Source: Mycobacterium branderi | Lineage (GTDB): Bacteria > Actinomycetota > Actinomycetes > Mycobacteriales > Mycobacteriaceae | Reading direction: 5' to 3' | Assembly: GCF_010728725.1 (NCBI RefSeq) | Contig: NZ_AP022606.1 | Coordinates: 2,232,001-2,296,000 of the forward strand | Length of the DNA stretch: 64,000 bases | Shown here: one piece after another, positions 28,576 to 36,010 of the stretch | How positions within the stretch are numbered: the stretch's first letter is position 1 | Layout: each line of letters opens with the position of its first letter | The notes under the pieces: generated by a model | What the model was told of the DNA's origin: nothing | The model's input: the letters and a program-made list of their open reading frames with translations, nothing else | The model's database searches: none | Made by a program: the position numbers and the translations under genes

Positions 28576-29391
28576 GTGGTCAACGAGTTAGCCGGCAAGG
28601 TCGCGATCGTCACTGGCGGATCATCGGGTATCGGCGCCGGCATCGTCGAGAGATTCCTGGCGGAGGGTGCTCGGGTGGTCGTCGGCGATATCGACGCAGA
28701 CCGCGGGAGCGCGGTTGTCGGCGCACATGGCGGGCAGGCCGCCTTCCGGCGCACCGACACCGCCGAGCCGGACGAGGTCAGCGCGCTGGTGTCATACGCG
28801 GTCGAGCGGTTCGGCGGCCTCGACGTCATGGTCAACAACGCCGGCATTTCCAGCAGGATGCACCGCAGTTTCCTCGAGGACGACCTCGCCGACTTCCACC
28901 GGGTGATGGCGGTCAACGTGCTCGGCGTCATGGCAGGCACGCGCGACGCCGCCCGTCAGATGGCGGATGCCGGTGGCGGTTCGATCATCAACGTGTCGTC
29001 GATCGGCGGGATCCAGGCCGGCGGCGGGGTGATGACATATCGGGCCTCCAAGGCCGCGGTCATCCAGTTCACCAAGTCTGCCGCAATCGAGTTGGCGCAC
29101 TACGACATTCGGGTCAACTGCATCGCCCCGGGCAGCATCCCCACGCCGCTGCTGGCCTCCTCGGCGAGCGGCATGTCGGCGGAACAACTCGAGCGCTTCG
29201 AACGGGCGGCCCGTGAGCAGATGCGCGCCGATCGTCCCCTTCAGCGCGAGGGCACGCCCGACGATGTCGCCGAGGCCGCCCTGTACTTCGCCGGCGATCG
29301 CGCCCGCTACGTCACCGGCGCCGTCCTGCCGGTCGACGGCGGGACTTCGATCGGCAAACCCATCCGCCGGCGCAGTGCACCAAAAGATTAA
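28576..29391 (+). CDS. SDR family oxidoreductase (FabG-like)
   Basis: A 271-residue classical SDR. T-G-G-S-S-G-I-G-A-G lies near residue 14, N-N-A-G-I near 92, catalytic Ser in N-V-S-S-I-G and Y-R-A-S-K near 155-159. The C-terminal P-V-D-G-G is present. It is divergent from pstS3, as is Rv0927c in M. tuberculosis, and may be its counterpart. The GTG start lacks a clear ribosome site. It is the first gene of a long plus-strand operon and is preceded by TetR operator copy 1. Confidence 0.82.
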   Translation: MVNELAGKVAIVTGGSSGIGAGIVERFLAEGARVVVGDIDADRGSAVVGAHGGQAAFRRTDTAEPDEVSALVSYAVERFGGLDVMVNNAGISSRMHRSFLEDDLADFHRVMAVNVLGVMAGTRDAARQMADAGGGSIINVSSIGGIQAGGGVMTYRASKAAVIQFTKSAAIELAHYDIRVNCIAPGSIPTPLLASSASGMSAEQLERFERAAREQMRADRPLQREGTPDDVAEAALYFAGDRARYVTGAVLPVDGGTSIGKPIRRRSAPKD

Positions 29392-29409
29392 ATCAATCGC
29401 TTGACTTAA
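29388..29409. promoter_or_regulatory. Candidate TetR operator, copy 2 (tetR promoter)
   Basis: Arms TTAAATCAA and TTGACTTAA around TCGC form an almost perfect inverted repeat: 8 of 9 arm positions pair. It overlaps the last codon and stop of the SDR and ends 28 bp before the tetR GTG at 29438, suggesting autoregulation. Confidence 0.72.
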
Positions 29410-29437
29410 TGGGGCAGGGAGGGGTTGACTAGCCCGC

Positions 29438-30094
29438 GTGACGACGGCGAGGACCGCGCGCAGCGAGCGGGCCAGCACGACGCAGGAGGCGATCCTGACT
29501 GCGGCCGAGCGGCTCTTCGCCGAACACGGCGTGTTCGCTGTGTCCAACCGGCAGGTCAGCGAGGCTGCCGGGCAGGGCAATAACGCCGCCGTCGGCTACC
29601 ACTTCGGCACCAAAACCGATCTGGTGCGGGCGATCGAGCACAAGCACCGGGTGCCCATCGAGCGCCTGCGTGAGCAGATGGTGGCCGAAATCGGCGAGTC
29701 CACCGAGATGCGGGACTGGGTGGCCTGTCTGGTGCGGCCGCTCACCGATCACCTTGCGGAGCTGGGCAATCCCACCTGGTACGCCCGCTTCGCCGCCCAG
29801 GTGATGACGGACCCGGCCTACCACAACATCGTCGTCAAAGACGCGCTCACCTCGCCGTCCCTGGTTCAGGTGATCGACGGCATCAACCGTTGCCTTCCCG
29901 AGTTGCCGATCGACGTCCGGGTGGAACGCAACGTGATGGCCCGCAATCTGCTGATGCATACCTGCGCCGACCGGGAACGCGCAATGGCCAGCAGGTCCGC
30001 GCCGCGCACCAGTTGGCAGGCCGCCGGGTCCGGCCTCATCGACGCGATCGTGGGGTTGTGGCTGGCACCGGTAAGCGAAAGAAGTCTGCGGTGA
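29438..30094 (+). CDS. TetR-family regulator of the adjacent catabolic operon
   Basis: A 218-residue TetR protein. After a basic N-terminus, the helix-turn-helix is near 35-58 (N-R-Q-V-S-E-A-A-G, then A-A-V-G-Y-H-F-G-T-K). The GTG at 29438 follows a GGGAGGGG ribosome site near 29417. It is embedded between the SDR and the ferredoxin-P450 genes, whose start overlaps its stop (GTGA). Operator-like sequences precede both it and the SDR. The inducer is unknown, and in similar clusters it is often an acyl-CoA. Confidence 0.83.
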   Translation: MTTARTARSERASTTQEAILTAAERLFAEHGVFAVSNRQVSEAAGQGNNAAVGYHFGTKTDLVRAIEHKHRVPIERLREQMVAEIGESTEMRDWVACLVRPLTDHLAELGNPTWYARFAAQVMTDPAYHNIVVKDALTSPSLVQVIDGINRCLPELPIDVRVERNVMARNLLMHTCADRERAMASRSAPRTSWQAAGSGLIDAIVGLWLAPVSERSLR

Positions 30095-30285
30095 AAGTCA
30101 TTGTCGACCAAGACAAATGCGCTTCGTCGGGCAACTGCGTGATGCGCGCTCCCGAGATCTTCGACCAGCGCGACGAAGACGGCGTCGTCGTGCTCCTCAA
30201 CGAAAACCCACCGCCCGAGCAGGCCGAGGGTGCCCGCAGCGCCGCCGCGGGCTGCCCCGCATCCGCCATCTACGTCGAGGAGTGA
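30091..30285 (+). CDS. 3Fe-4S ferredoxin
   Basis: A 64-residue ferredoxin with Cys10, Cys16 and Cys55. The pattern C-x5-C with no fourth Cys, and C-P at the end, fits a 3Fe-4S cluster of the type that feeds electrons to actinobacterial P450s. It lies 3 bp upstream of the P450 gene and overlaps the tetR stop (GTGA), so P450 partner is the clear role. No reductase gene is nearby. Confidence 0.87.
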   Translation: MKVIVDQDKCASSGNCVMRAPEIFDQRDEDGVVVLLNENPPPEQAEGARSAAAGCPASAIYVEE

Positions 30286-30288
30286 GAC

Positions 30289-31512
30289 GTGTCCGACACC
30301 CTCACCGAGGCCATCTCGGAGTACCCGATGCCTCGCGAGGCTGGCTGCCCGTTCGCGCCGCCGCCGGACGTCATGGCGCTGGCGAAATCGAAACCACTTT
30401 CGCGAGTGCGCATTTGGGATGGCAGCACACCGTGGCTGATCACCGGCTACGACGAAGTGCGGTCGCTGTTCGCCGACTCACGGGTCAGCGTCGACGACCG
30501 TCGGCCCGGCTTTCCGCATTGGAACGAGGGGATGCTCTCGACCGTGCACAAGCGGCCCCGGTCGGTGTTCACCTCGGACGCCGAGGAGCACACCCGGTTC
30601 CGGCGAATGCTGTCAAAGCCGTTCACGTTCAAGCGGGTTGAGGGCCTGCGGCCGGTGATCCAGCAGATCACCGACGAGCACATCGACGCGATCCTGGCCG
30701 GGCCGCAGCCCGCCGACATCGTCACCGCGCTGGCCCTGCCGGTGCCGTCGTTGGTGATCAGCCAATTGCTGGGCGTGCCATACGAAGACGCCGAGTTCTT
30801 TCAGCGCCACGCCAACATCGGGCTCGCCCGGTACGCGACCGGGGAGGACACCGCCAAGGGTGCGGCAGGACTGGCGAAGTACCTGGCCGACCTGGTCCAG
30901 ACCAAGATGGACAATCCGGCCGAGGATGCCGTGTCGGATCTGGCCGAGCGCGTCAAGGCTGGCGAGCTCAGCGTCCGCGAAGCCGCCCAATTGGGCACCG
31001 GCCTGCTGATCGCCGGGCATGAGACCACCGCGAACATGATCGGGCTCGGTGTGCTGGCGCTGCTGGAAAACCCCGAGCAGTTGGCGAAACTTCGCGACAG
31101 CGACGACCCGAAAGTCGTTGCCAACGCGGTCGAGGAGCTGCTGCGCTACCTGTCGATCATCCAAAACGGCCAACGCCGCGTCGCGATCGAGGACATCGAA
31201 ATCGCCGGCGAGACAATCCGTGCCGGTGAGGGCATCATCATCGATCTGGCGCCGGCGAACTGGGATGCCAAGGTGTACCCCGAGCCGGGAGAGCTCGACC
31301 TGTCGCGGCCGGCGGCGGGCCAGCACGTCGCGTTCGGCTACGGCAGACATCAATGCGTGGGCCAGCAGCTGGCCCGCGCCGAACTGCAGATCGTCTTCCA
31401 TACGCTGCTGCGCCGCATCCCGACGTTGCGGCTGGCCGTGCCCATCGAGGAGATTCCGTTCAAACACGACCGCCTCGCCTACGGCGTCTACGAGCTTCCG
31501 GTGGCCTGGTGA
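30289..31512 (+). CDS. Cytochrome P450 (CYP105-like)
   Basis: A 407-residue soluble bacterial P450. It has I-helix A-G-H-E-T-T (about 242-247), K-helix E-E-L-L-R (about 283) and heme loop F-G-Y-G-R-H-Q-C-V-G with the ligand Cys near 356. The N-terminus (M-P-R-E-A-G-C-P-F-A-P-P) recalls CYP105 members. It forms a pair with the ferredoxin just upstream. Substrate unknown. Confidence 0.88.
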   Translation: MSDTLTEAISEYPMPREAGCPFAPPPDVMALAKSKPLSRVRIWDGSTPWLITGYDEVRSLFADSRVSVDDRRPGFPHWNEGMLSTVHKRPRSVFTSDAEEHTRFRRMLSKPFTFKRVEGLRPVIQQITDEHIDAILAGPQPADIVTALALPVPSLVISQLLGVPYEDAEFFQRHANIGLARYATGEDTAKGAAGLAKYLADLVQTKMDNPAEDAVSDLAERVKAGELSVREAAQLGTGLLIAGHETTANMIGLGVLALLENPEQLAKLRDSDDPKVVANAVEELLRYLSIIQNGQRRVAIEDIEIAGETIRAGEGIIIDLAPANWDAKVYPEPGELDLSRPAAGQHVAFGYGRHQCVGQQLARAELQIVFHTLLRRIPTLRLAVPIEEIPFKHDRLAYGVYELPVAW

Positions 31513-31557
31513 GATGACTACCCTGAAAAACCGAGCCGATCCGATTGGAGGATCATC

Positions 31558-32721
31558 ATGACGAGCACCGTCTCGCTCTACCCGCCCGGAGGTTACGGCG
31601 CTCCGAAGGATCGGCGCGGACATGCCGACCTCAGCAACGTCGGCCTGCCGGAAGGCACGGTGGTTTTCTCTGCGGACAACCACATTTCGCTGGCCGAGGA
31701 CATTTTCTACGAGCGTTTCCCGGAGAACCTCAAGGACAAGGCGCCGCGGATCTGGTACGAGGACGGCGCCTACCAGGTCGGCCGCAAGGGGCAGTCGTTT
31801 TTGCCGGGTGATTTCAGCGCGGTGCTGATGCAGTACGACGACCTTCCGGGCGCCGGCAGCACCAACATCGAGGCGCGCATCCAGGAGCTGCACGACGACG
31901 GCGTCGAGAAGGAGCTGGCGTTCCCCAACGCGATCCTGGCGCTGTTCCACTACCCGGACAAGGAACTTCGCGAGCTCTCGTTCCGCATCTACAACGAGTA
32001 CATCGCCGAGCTGCAGGAGCGCTCGGGGGGTCACTTCTATGGTGCGGGGCTGATCAACTGGTGGGACCCGAAAGGCACCCGCCGCACTCTTGCCGAGCTG
32101 AAATCCTTGGGCCTCAAGACATTCCTGCTCCCGCTGAATCCTGGCAAGGACGACGACGGCAACGTCATCGACTACGCCAGCGACGCGATGAGCCCAATGT
32201 GGGACGAGATCGAGGACGCCGGCCTGCCGGTCACTCACCACATCGGCGAGACCCCGCCCAAAACCCCGTGCGAATTCAACAGTGTGGTCGTCGGCATGAT
32301 GATCAACATCGACGGGTTCCGCGAGACGTTCGCCAAGTACATCTTCGCCGGCATCCTCGACCGGCATCCCAAGCTGCGGATCGGGTGGTTCGAAGGCGGG
32401 ATCGCCTGGGTGCCATGGGCTCTGCAGGACGCCGAGCACCTGGTCGCGTCGTATCAGCACATGTTCAACCGGCCGGTCGAGCACGACGTGCGCTACTACT
32501 GGGACAAGCACATGAGTGCGTCGTTCATGGTGGATCCGCTGGGCCTGCAGCTCATCGACAAGATCGGCGTCGACAAGGTGATGTGGTCGTCCGACTACCC
32601 GCACAACGAAAGCACCTACGGCTATTCGGAGAAGTCGCTGGCCGCTGTGGTCGATGCCGTCGGCTCCGAGGCCGCCGCAAAGATCGTGAGCGGCAACATC
32701 AGTGAATTCTTGGGTGTCTGA
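31558..32721 (+). CDS. Amidohydrolase family protein (PF04909)
   Basis: A 387-residue amidohydrolase_2 protein of the ACMSD-like group. Its first metal motif is S-A-D-N-H near residue 38. Later ligands are V-T-H-H-I-G-E (about 227) and W-S-S-D-Y-P-H-N-E-S (about 343). A strong GGAGG ribosome site precedes the ATG. Members perform C-C hydrolysis or decarboxylation. It is a distant paralogue of the amidohydrolase at 51241. In this operon it may process a P450 product. Confidence 0.8.
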   Translation: MTSTVSLYPPGGYGAPKDRRGHADLSNVGLPEGTVVFSADNHISLAEDIFYERFPENLKDKAPRIWYEDGAYQVGRKGQSFLPGDFSAVLMQYDDLPGAGSTNIEARIQELHDDGVEKELAFPNAILALFHYPDKELRELSFRIYNEYIAELQERSGGHFYGAGLINWWDPKGTRRTLAELKSLGLKTFLLPLNPGKDDDGNVIDYASDAMSPMWDEIEDAGLPVTHHIGETPPKTPCEFNSVVVGMMINIDGFRETFAKYIFAGILDRHPKLRIGWFEGGIAWVPWALQDAEHLVASYQHMFNRPVEHDVRYYWDKHMSASFMVDPLGLQLIDKIGVDKVMWSSDYPHNESTYGYSEKSLAAVVDAVGSEAAAKIVSGNISEFLGV

Positions 32722-32730
32722 GGCATTTTC

Positions 32731-33945
32731 GTGACCACTGCGATCGACATTCCGGTCACGCCGGATATTGACCGGATGCGCCGCGAGACCGCTGCACGGC
32801 TGCGCGCCACGATGGCCGATCGTGGTGTGGACGCGATGATCCTGTTGGGCAACAACAACGTCGTCTACGCCACGGGGGTCAGCTGGCCGTTGGGCGATGC
32901 GGGATTGTCCTATGTCGAGCGGCCCGTCGCGGTGGTGCGGGCCGACGACCCCTGGCCCCACCTGTTCCTGCCGTTCCGCGAGGGCGCGTCGTCGGAATCG
33001 GGGCTGCCCGCCGACCATCTGCACGGCCCGGTGTATCTGGAGTTCGACGAGGGCGTGGAAAGCTTCGCGCGCACTGTGGCCGAACTGGTTCCCGCGGATG
33101 CGGTTGTGGCCGTTGACGAGTTGACCGGGGCGATGCGCCGCGCGCAGCAGCGGCTGTTCCGGGCGGGCCGGCCCGTTGACGCGGCTCAGGTCATCGGCGC
33201 CGCCAAGCTCATCAAGACCCCTGACGAACTGGCCTGCATTCGCACCGCGTGCCGGATCACCGACCAGGCGATGGTCGACGTGCAGGCCGCACTGGCGCCG
33301 GGAATTCGGCAGATCGACCTGTCCGCCGGTTTCATGCGGCGGGCGTTCGAGCTGGGCGCGATGGCCAGCATGCTCGAACCGATCTGGCAGGTGATGCCCC
33401 CGAGCAAGGCCGACGGCGTATGGACCACCCACGGCGATTTGGCGTTGCCGCTGTTGACAACCGAGCGGGAGCTGGCCGCCGGCGACGTGCTGTGGACCGA
33501 CGTGTCGATCACCTACTTCGGCTACTGCTCGGATTTCGGCCGCACCTGGGTGGTGGGCCGCGAGCCGACACCACGCCAGCAGGCGCAGTTTCACCGGTGG
33601 CAGGAGATCATGACCGCGGTGCTCGAGGTGACCCGGCCCGGCGCGACGGCGGCGGAGTTGGGCCGGGCTGCGACGAAGGCCAACGGCGGCAGTCGGCCAT
33701 GGCTGCCGCACTTCTACCTGGGGCACGGGATCGGCGTGAACGCCGCCGAAACACCCATGATCGGAACCGATCTCGGCGACGAGTTCGACGAGAACTTCGT
33801 GTTCGAGCCGGGAATGGTGCTGGTGCTCGAGCCGGTGGTGTGGGAGGACGGCACCGGCGGCTACCGCAGCGAAGAGATCATCGTCATCACCGAGGAAGGC
33901 TGGATCCGGTTGACCGACTACCCCTATGACCCTTATGGCCACTGA
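32731..33945 (+). CDS. M24-family metallopeptidase (Xaa-Pro dipeptidase-like)
   Basis: A 404-residue pita-bread protein with a creatinase-type N-terminal domain (about 1-160) and an M24 catalytic domain. All five metal ligands appear: Asp in W-T-D-V-S, Asp in C-S-D-F-G-R-T, His in L-G-H-G-I-G, Glu in L-E-P-V-V-W and Glu in S-E-E-I. The GTG start is 9 bp after the amidohydrolase stop. M24 proteins in catabolic operons may hydrolyse non-peptide C-N bonds. It is followed by a degenerate paralogue. Confidence 0.8.
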   Translation: MTTAIDIPVTPDIDRMRRETAARLRATMADRGVDAMILLGNNNVVYATGVSWPLGDAGLSYVERPVAVVRADDPWPHLFLPFREGASSESGLPADHLHGPVYLEFDEGVESFARTVAELVPADAVVAVDELTGAMRRAQQRLFRAGRPVDAAQVIGAAKLIKTPDELACIRTACRITDQAMVDVQAALAPGIRQIDLSAGFMRRAFELGAMASMLEPIWQVMPPSKADGVWTTHGDLALPLLTTERELAAGDVLWTDVSITYFGYCSDFGRTWVVGREPTPRQQAQFHRWQEIMTAVLEVTRPGATAAELGRAATKANGGSRPWLPHFYLGHGIGVNAAETPMIGTDLGDEFDENFVFEPGMVLVLEPVVWEDGTGGYRSEEIIVITEEGWIRLTDYPYDPYGH

Positions 33946-35065
33946 GGTTCTGCCCGACGACCCGGCGCTGCGCTGCGGGCGTCGCGAGCGCGCGCTGGCC
34001 CAGATGGACGCGCACGATCTCGACGTGCTGGTGCTCGGGCGGCAAGCCAACGTCCGCTATGTCGCGGGGGCGCCGCAACTGTGGGTGGCCGGCACCCGCC
34101 CGTTCGGGCCGACGTGCGTCGTCGTGCGGCAAACCGGGGCCATCCATCTGCTGTCCACCTGGGACGAGGGTGTGCCCGACGACATCCCCCACGAGAATCT
34201 CTACGGCATCGCCTGGAACCCGATGAACACCATCTCGGTGTTGCAGGGCATCGACGGCGCGGGCGAGGCGAAACGTGTTGGTACCGATGCGCTTTCGCCG
34301 GCATTCGCCCAGCTGCTGCCGGTGGCGTTCCCCAACGCCGAGTTGGTCGACGGCGAGGCGGCCATGCGTGCAGCCCGGCGCGTCAAGACTCCCGAGGAGG
34401 TGGCCGCCTTGCGCGATGCCATCCGGGTCGCCGAGCAGGCACTGGCGGCGGCGGTGGCCGAGTTGCGTCCCGGGATTGCCGAAAAGACCTTGGCCGGTGT
34501 GCTGTTGGAGGCGATGACGGCCGGCGGGGTGAGCACCCCGTCCACGCAGGACGCCGCGTGGGTGACGTCGCGGGAGCACCCGTGGCGGCGCGGCAGCGAC
34601 GACGGCCGGGTGCGGGCGGGCGACCTGGTGGCGTTTTCCGCGGGCGTGCTCGGCGGCGGCTACACCGGCGAGGTCGGCCGCACCTGGCCCGTCGGCGAAG
34701 CAGACGGCGCCGCCGAGTTGTATCGACGGTGGGAGTTGCTGTGGGGCAGGCTTTTTGACGCCTGTCAGCCGAACGCGCCGGCCGCGGAGCTGCTGTCGGC
34801 GTATCACGCCGCGGGAGAGCCGCTGCCGCCGATGCCGGTGGCCCGCGGGCTGGGGATGGGCTTCGACCCGCCGGTGGTGTCGGCGCATCTGCCGGCGACC
34901 GCCGCAGAGGACCGGCTGGAACCGGGCATGGTGCTCGCGGTAACCGGCTACGTCTGGGAGCGTGGGGTCGGCGCGGTGTTCGGCCGCGAGGCGGTGCTGG
35001 TCACCGCGGACGGTCCCGAGGTACTCACCACCAGCCCGTCCTGGCAGGGCGTCGTCCATGCCTGA
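33926..35065 (+). CDS. M24-like protein lacking most metal ligands
   Basis: A 379-residue paralogue of the preceding gene, overlapping it by 20 bp. Aligned by G-R-T-W, the two metal Asp positions read Ser and Glu (A-F-S-A-G, T-G-E-V-G-R-T-W). The His of G-H-G-I-G is Leu (G-L-G-M-G), and the E-P-x-V Glu is Thr. Only the last Glu may remain. It keeps the fold, so it may be a non-metal enzyme like creatinase or a non-catalytic partner of its neighbour. An internal ATG at 33935 is an alternative start. Confidence 0.75.
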   Translation: MTLMATEVLPDDPALRCGRRERALAQMDAHDLDVLVLGRQANVRYVAGAPQLWVAGTRPFGPTCVVVRQTGAIHLLSTWDEGVPDDIPHENLYGIAWNPMNTISVLQGIDGAGEAKRVGTDALSPAFAQLLPVAFPNAELVDGEAAMRAARRVKTPEEVAALRDAIRVAEQALAAAVAELRPGIAEKTLAGVLLEAMTAGGVSTPSTQDAAWVTSREHPWRRGSDDGRVRAGDLVAFSAGVLGGGYTGEVGRTWPVGEADGAAELYRRWELLWGRLFDACQPNAPAAELLSAYHAAGEPLPPMPVARGLGMGFDPPVVSAHLPATAAEDRLEPGMVLAVTGYVWERGVGAVFGREAVLVTADGPEVLTTSPSWQGVVHA

Positions 35066-36008
35066 CAACCGTCCCTCGCCGGAGGAGATCATCCTCTACG
35101 CGAAAGACCCCAAGACCAAGATCGCGACGATCACGTTCAACCGTCCCGAATTCCTCAATGCGCCCACGGCCGCCGCACGGCTGCGCTACGCGGATCTGCT
35201 CCGCGGCGCCACCGTCGACAACGACGTCAAGGTTGTCGTGATCCGCGGTGTCGGCGACGATTTCGGCAGCGGCGCAGACCTTCCCGAGTTCATGGAAGGC
35301 CAGGACTCGGCGGCCTTCCGGCTTGCCGAGTTGCGGCTCGAGGATGACGGCGTCCAATACCCGCCGAAGGGATCGTTCCGCCACGGAGCGACGATCAGCG
35401 CGTGGTATGCCAACTCGCAGGCCGGCAACCGCCCGCTACAGGAGCTGAAGAAGATCAGCATCGTCGAGGCGAAGGGCTATTGCTACGGCTGGCATTTCTA
35501 CCAGGCCGCCGACGCCGACCTGGTGATCGCTAGCGACGACGCGCTGTTCGGCCACCCGTCGTTCCGCTATTACGGCTGGGGCCCGCGAATGTGGACCTGG
35601 ATCCAGACGATGGGGCTGCGCAAGTTTCAGGAAATGGTCTTCACCGGACGGCCTTTCACCGCCGACGAGATGTTCGCGTGCAACTTCTTGAACAAGGTGG
35701 TGCCGCGAGACCAGCTGGAGGATGAAGTCTCCAAGTACGCGCTGGCGTGCGCACGCAACCGACCCACCGACACGGTCTTCATGCAGAAGATGTTCTTCGA
35801 GGTGTTCAAGCAGCACCAGGGCGAATACATGGGCAGCCTGCTCAGCGCGTTCTTCGAATCGATGGGCAGCGGTGTCACCTCCGACGGCGACGACCTGATG
35901 CTCGACGACGCGATCGACGCCGGGCTCACCGACGCGGTCAAGGACAACGATGCCAAGTTTCCGCCGGAGTTCCGGTTGAGCAAGTCCAGTCGCAAGAAGA
36001 AGAAGTAG
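35058..36008 (+). CDS. Enoyl-CoA hydratase/isomerase (crotonase) family protein
   Basis: A 316-residue crotonase-family protein. The oxyanion-hole segments are G-D-D-F-G-S-G-A-D-L near residue 68 and E-A-K-G-Y-C-Y-G-W-H near 138. The usual catalytic Glu pair near 140 and 165 is not obvious, and the insert between them (about 80-125) is longer than normal. It has a Lys-rich C-terminus (S-R-K-K-K-K). The ATG at 35058 overlaps the M24 stop. Hydration or C-C bond action on a CoA ester is likely, but the exact reaction is open. Confidence 0.78.
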   Translation: MPDNRPSPEEIILYAKDPKTKIATITFNRPEFLNAPTAAARLRYADLLRGATVDNDVKVVVIRGVGDDFGSGADLPEFMEGQDSAAFRLAELRLEDDGVQYPPKGSFRHGATISAWYANSQAGNRPLQELKKISIVEAKGYCYGWHFYQAADADLVIASDDALFGHPSFRYYGWGPRMWTWIQTMGLRKFQEMVFTGRPFTADEMFACNFLNKVVPRDQLEDEVSKYALACARNRPTDTVFMQKMFFEVFKQHQGEYMGSLLSAFFESMGSGVTSDGDDLMLDDAIDAGLTDAVKDNDAKFPPEFRLSKSSRKKKK

Positions 36009-36010
36009 CC

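Noticed and set aside
30613..34050. A very long (1145-codon) open frame on the minus strand
   Set aside because: It lies opposite P450, amidohydrolase and M24 genes that have clear motifs and ribosome sites. Its translation is Arg/Gly/His/Val-rich with no domain, the usual antisense artefact in high-GC DNA.
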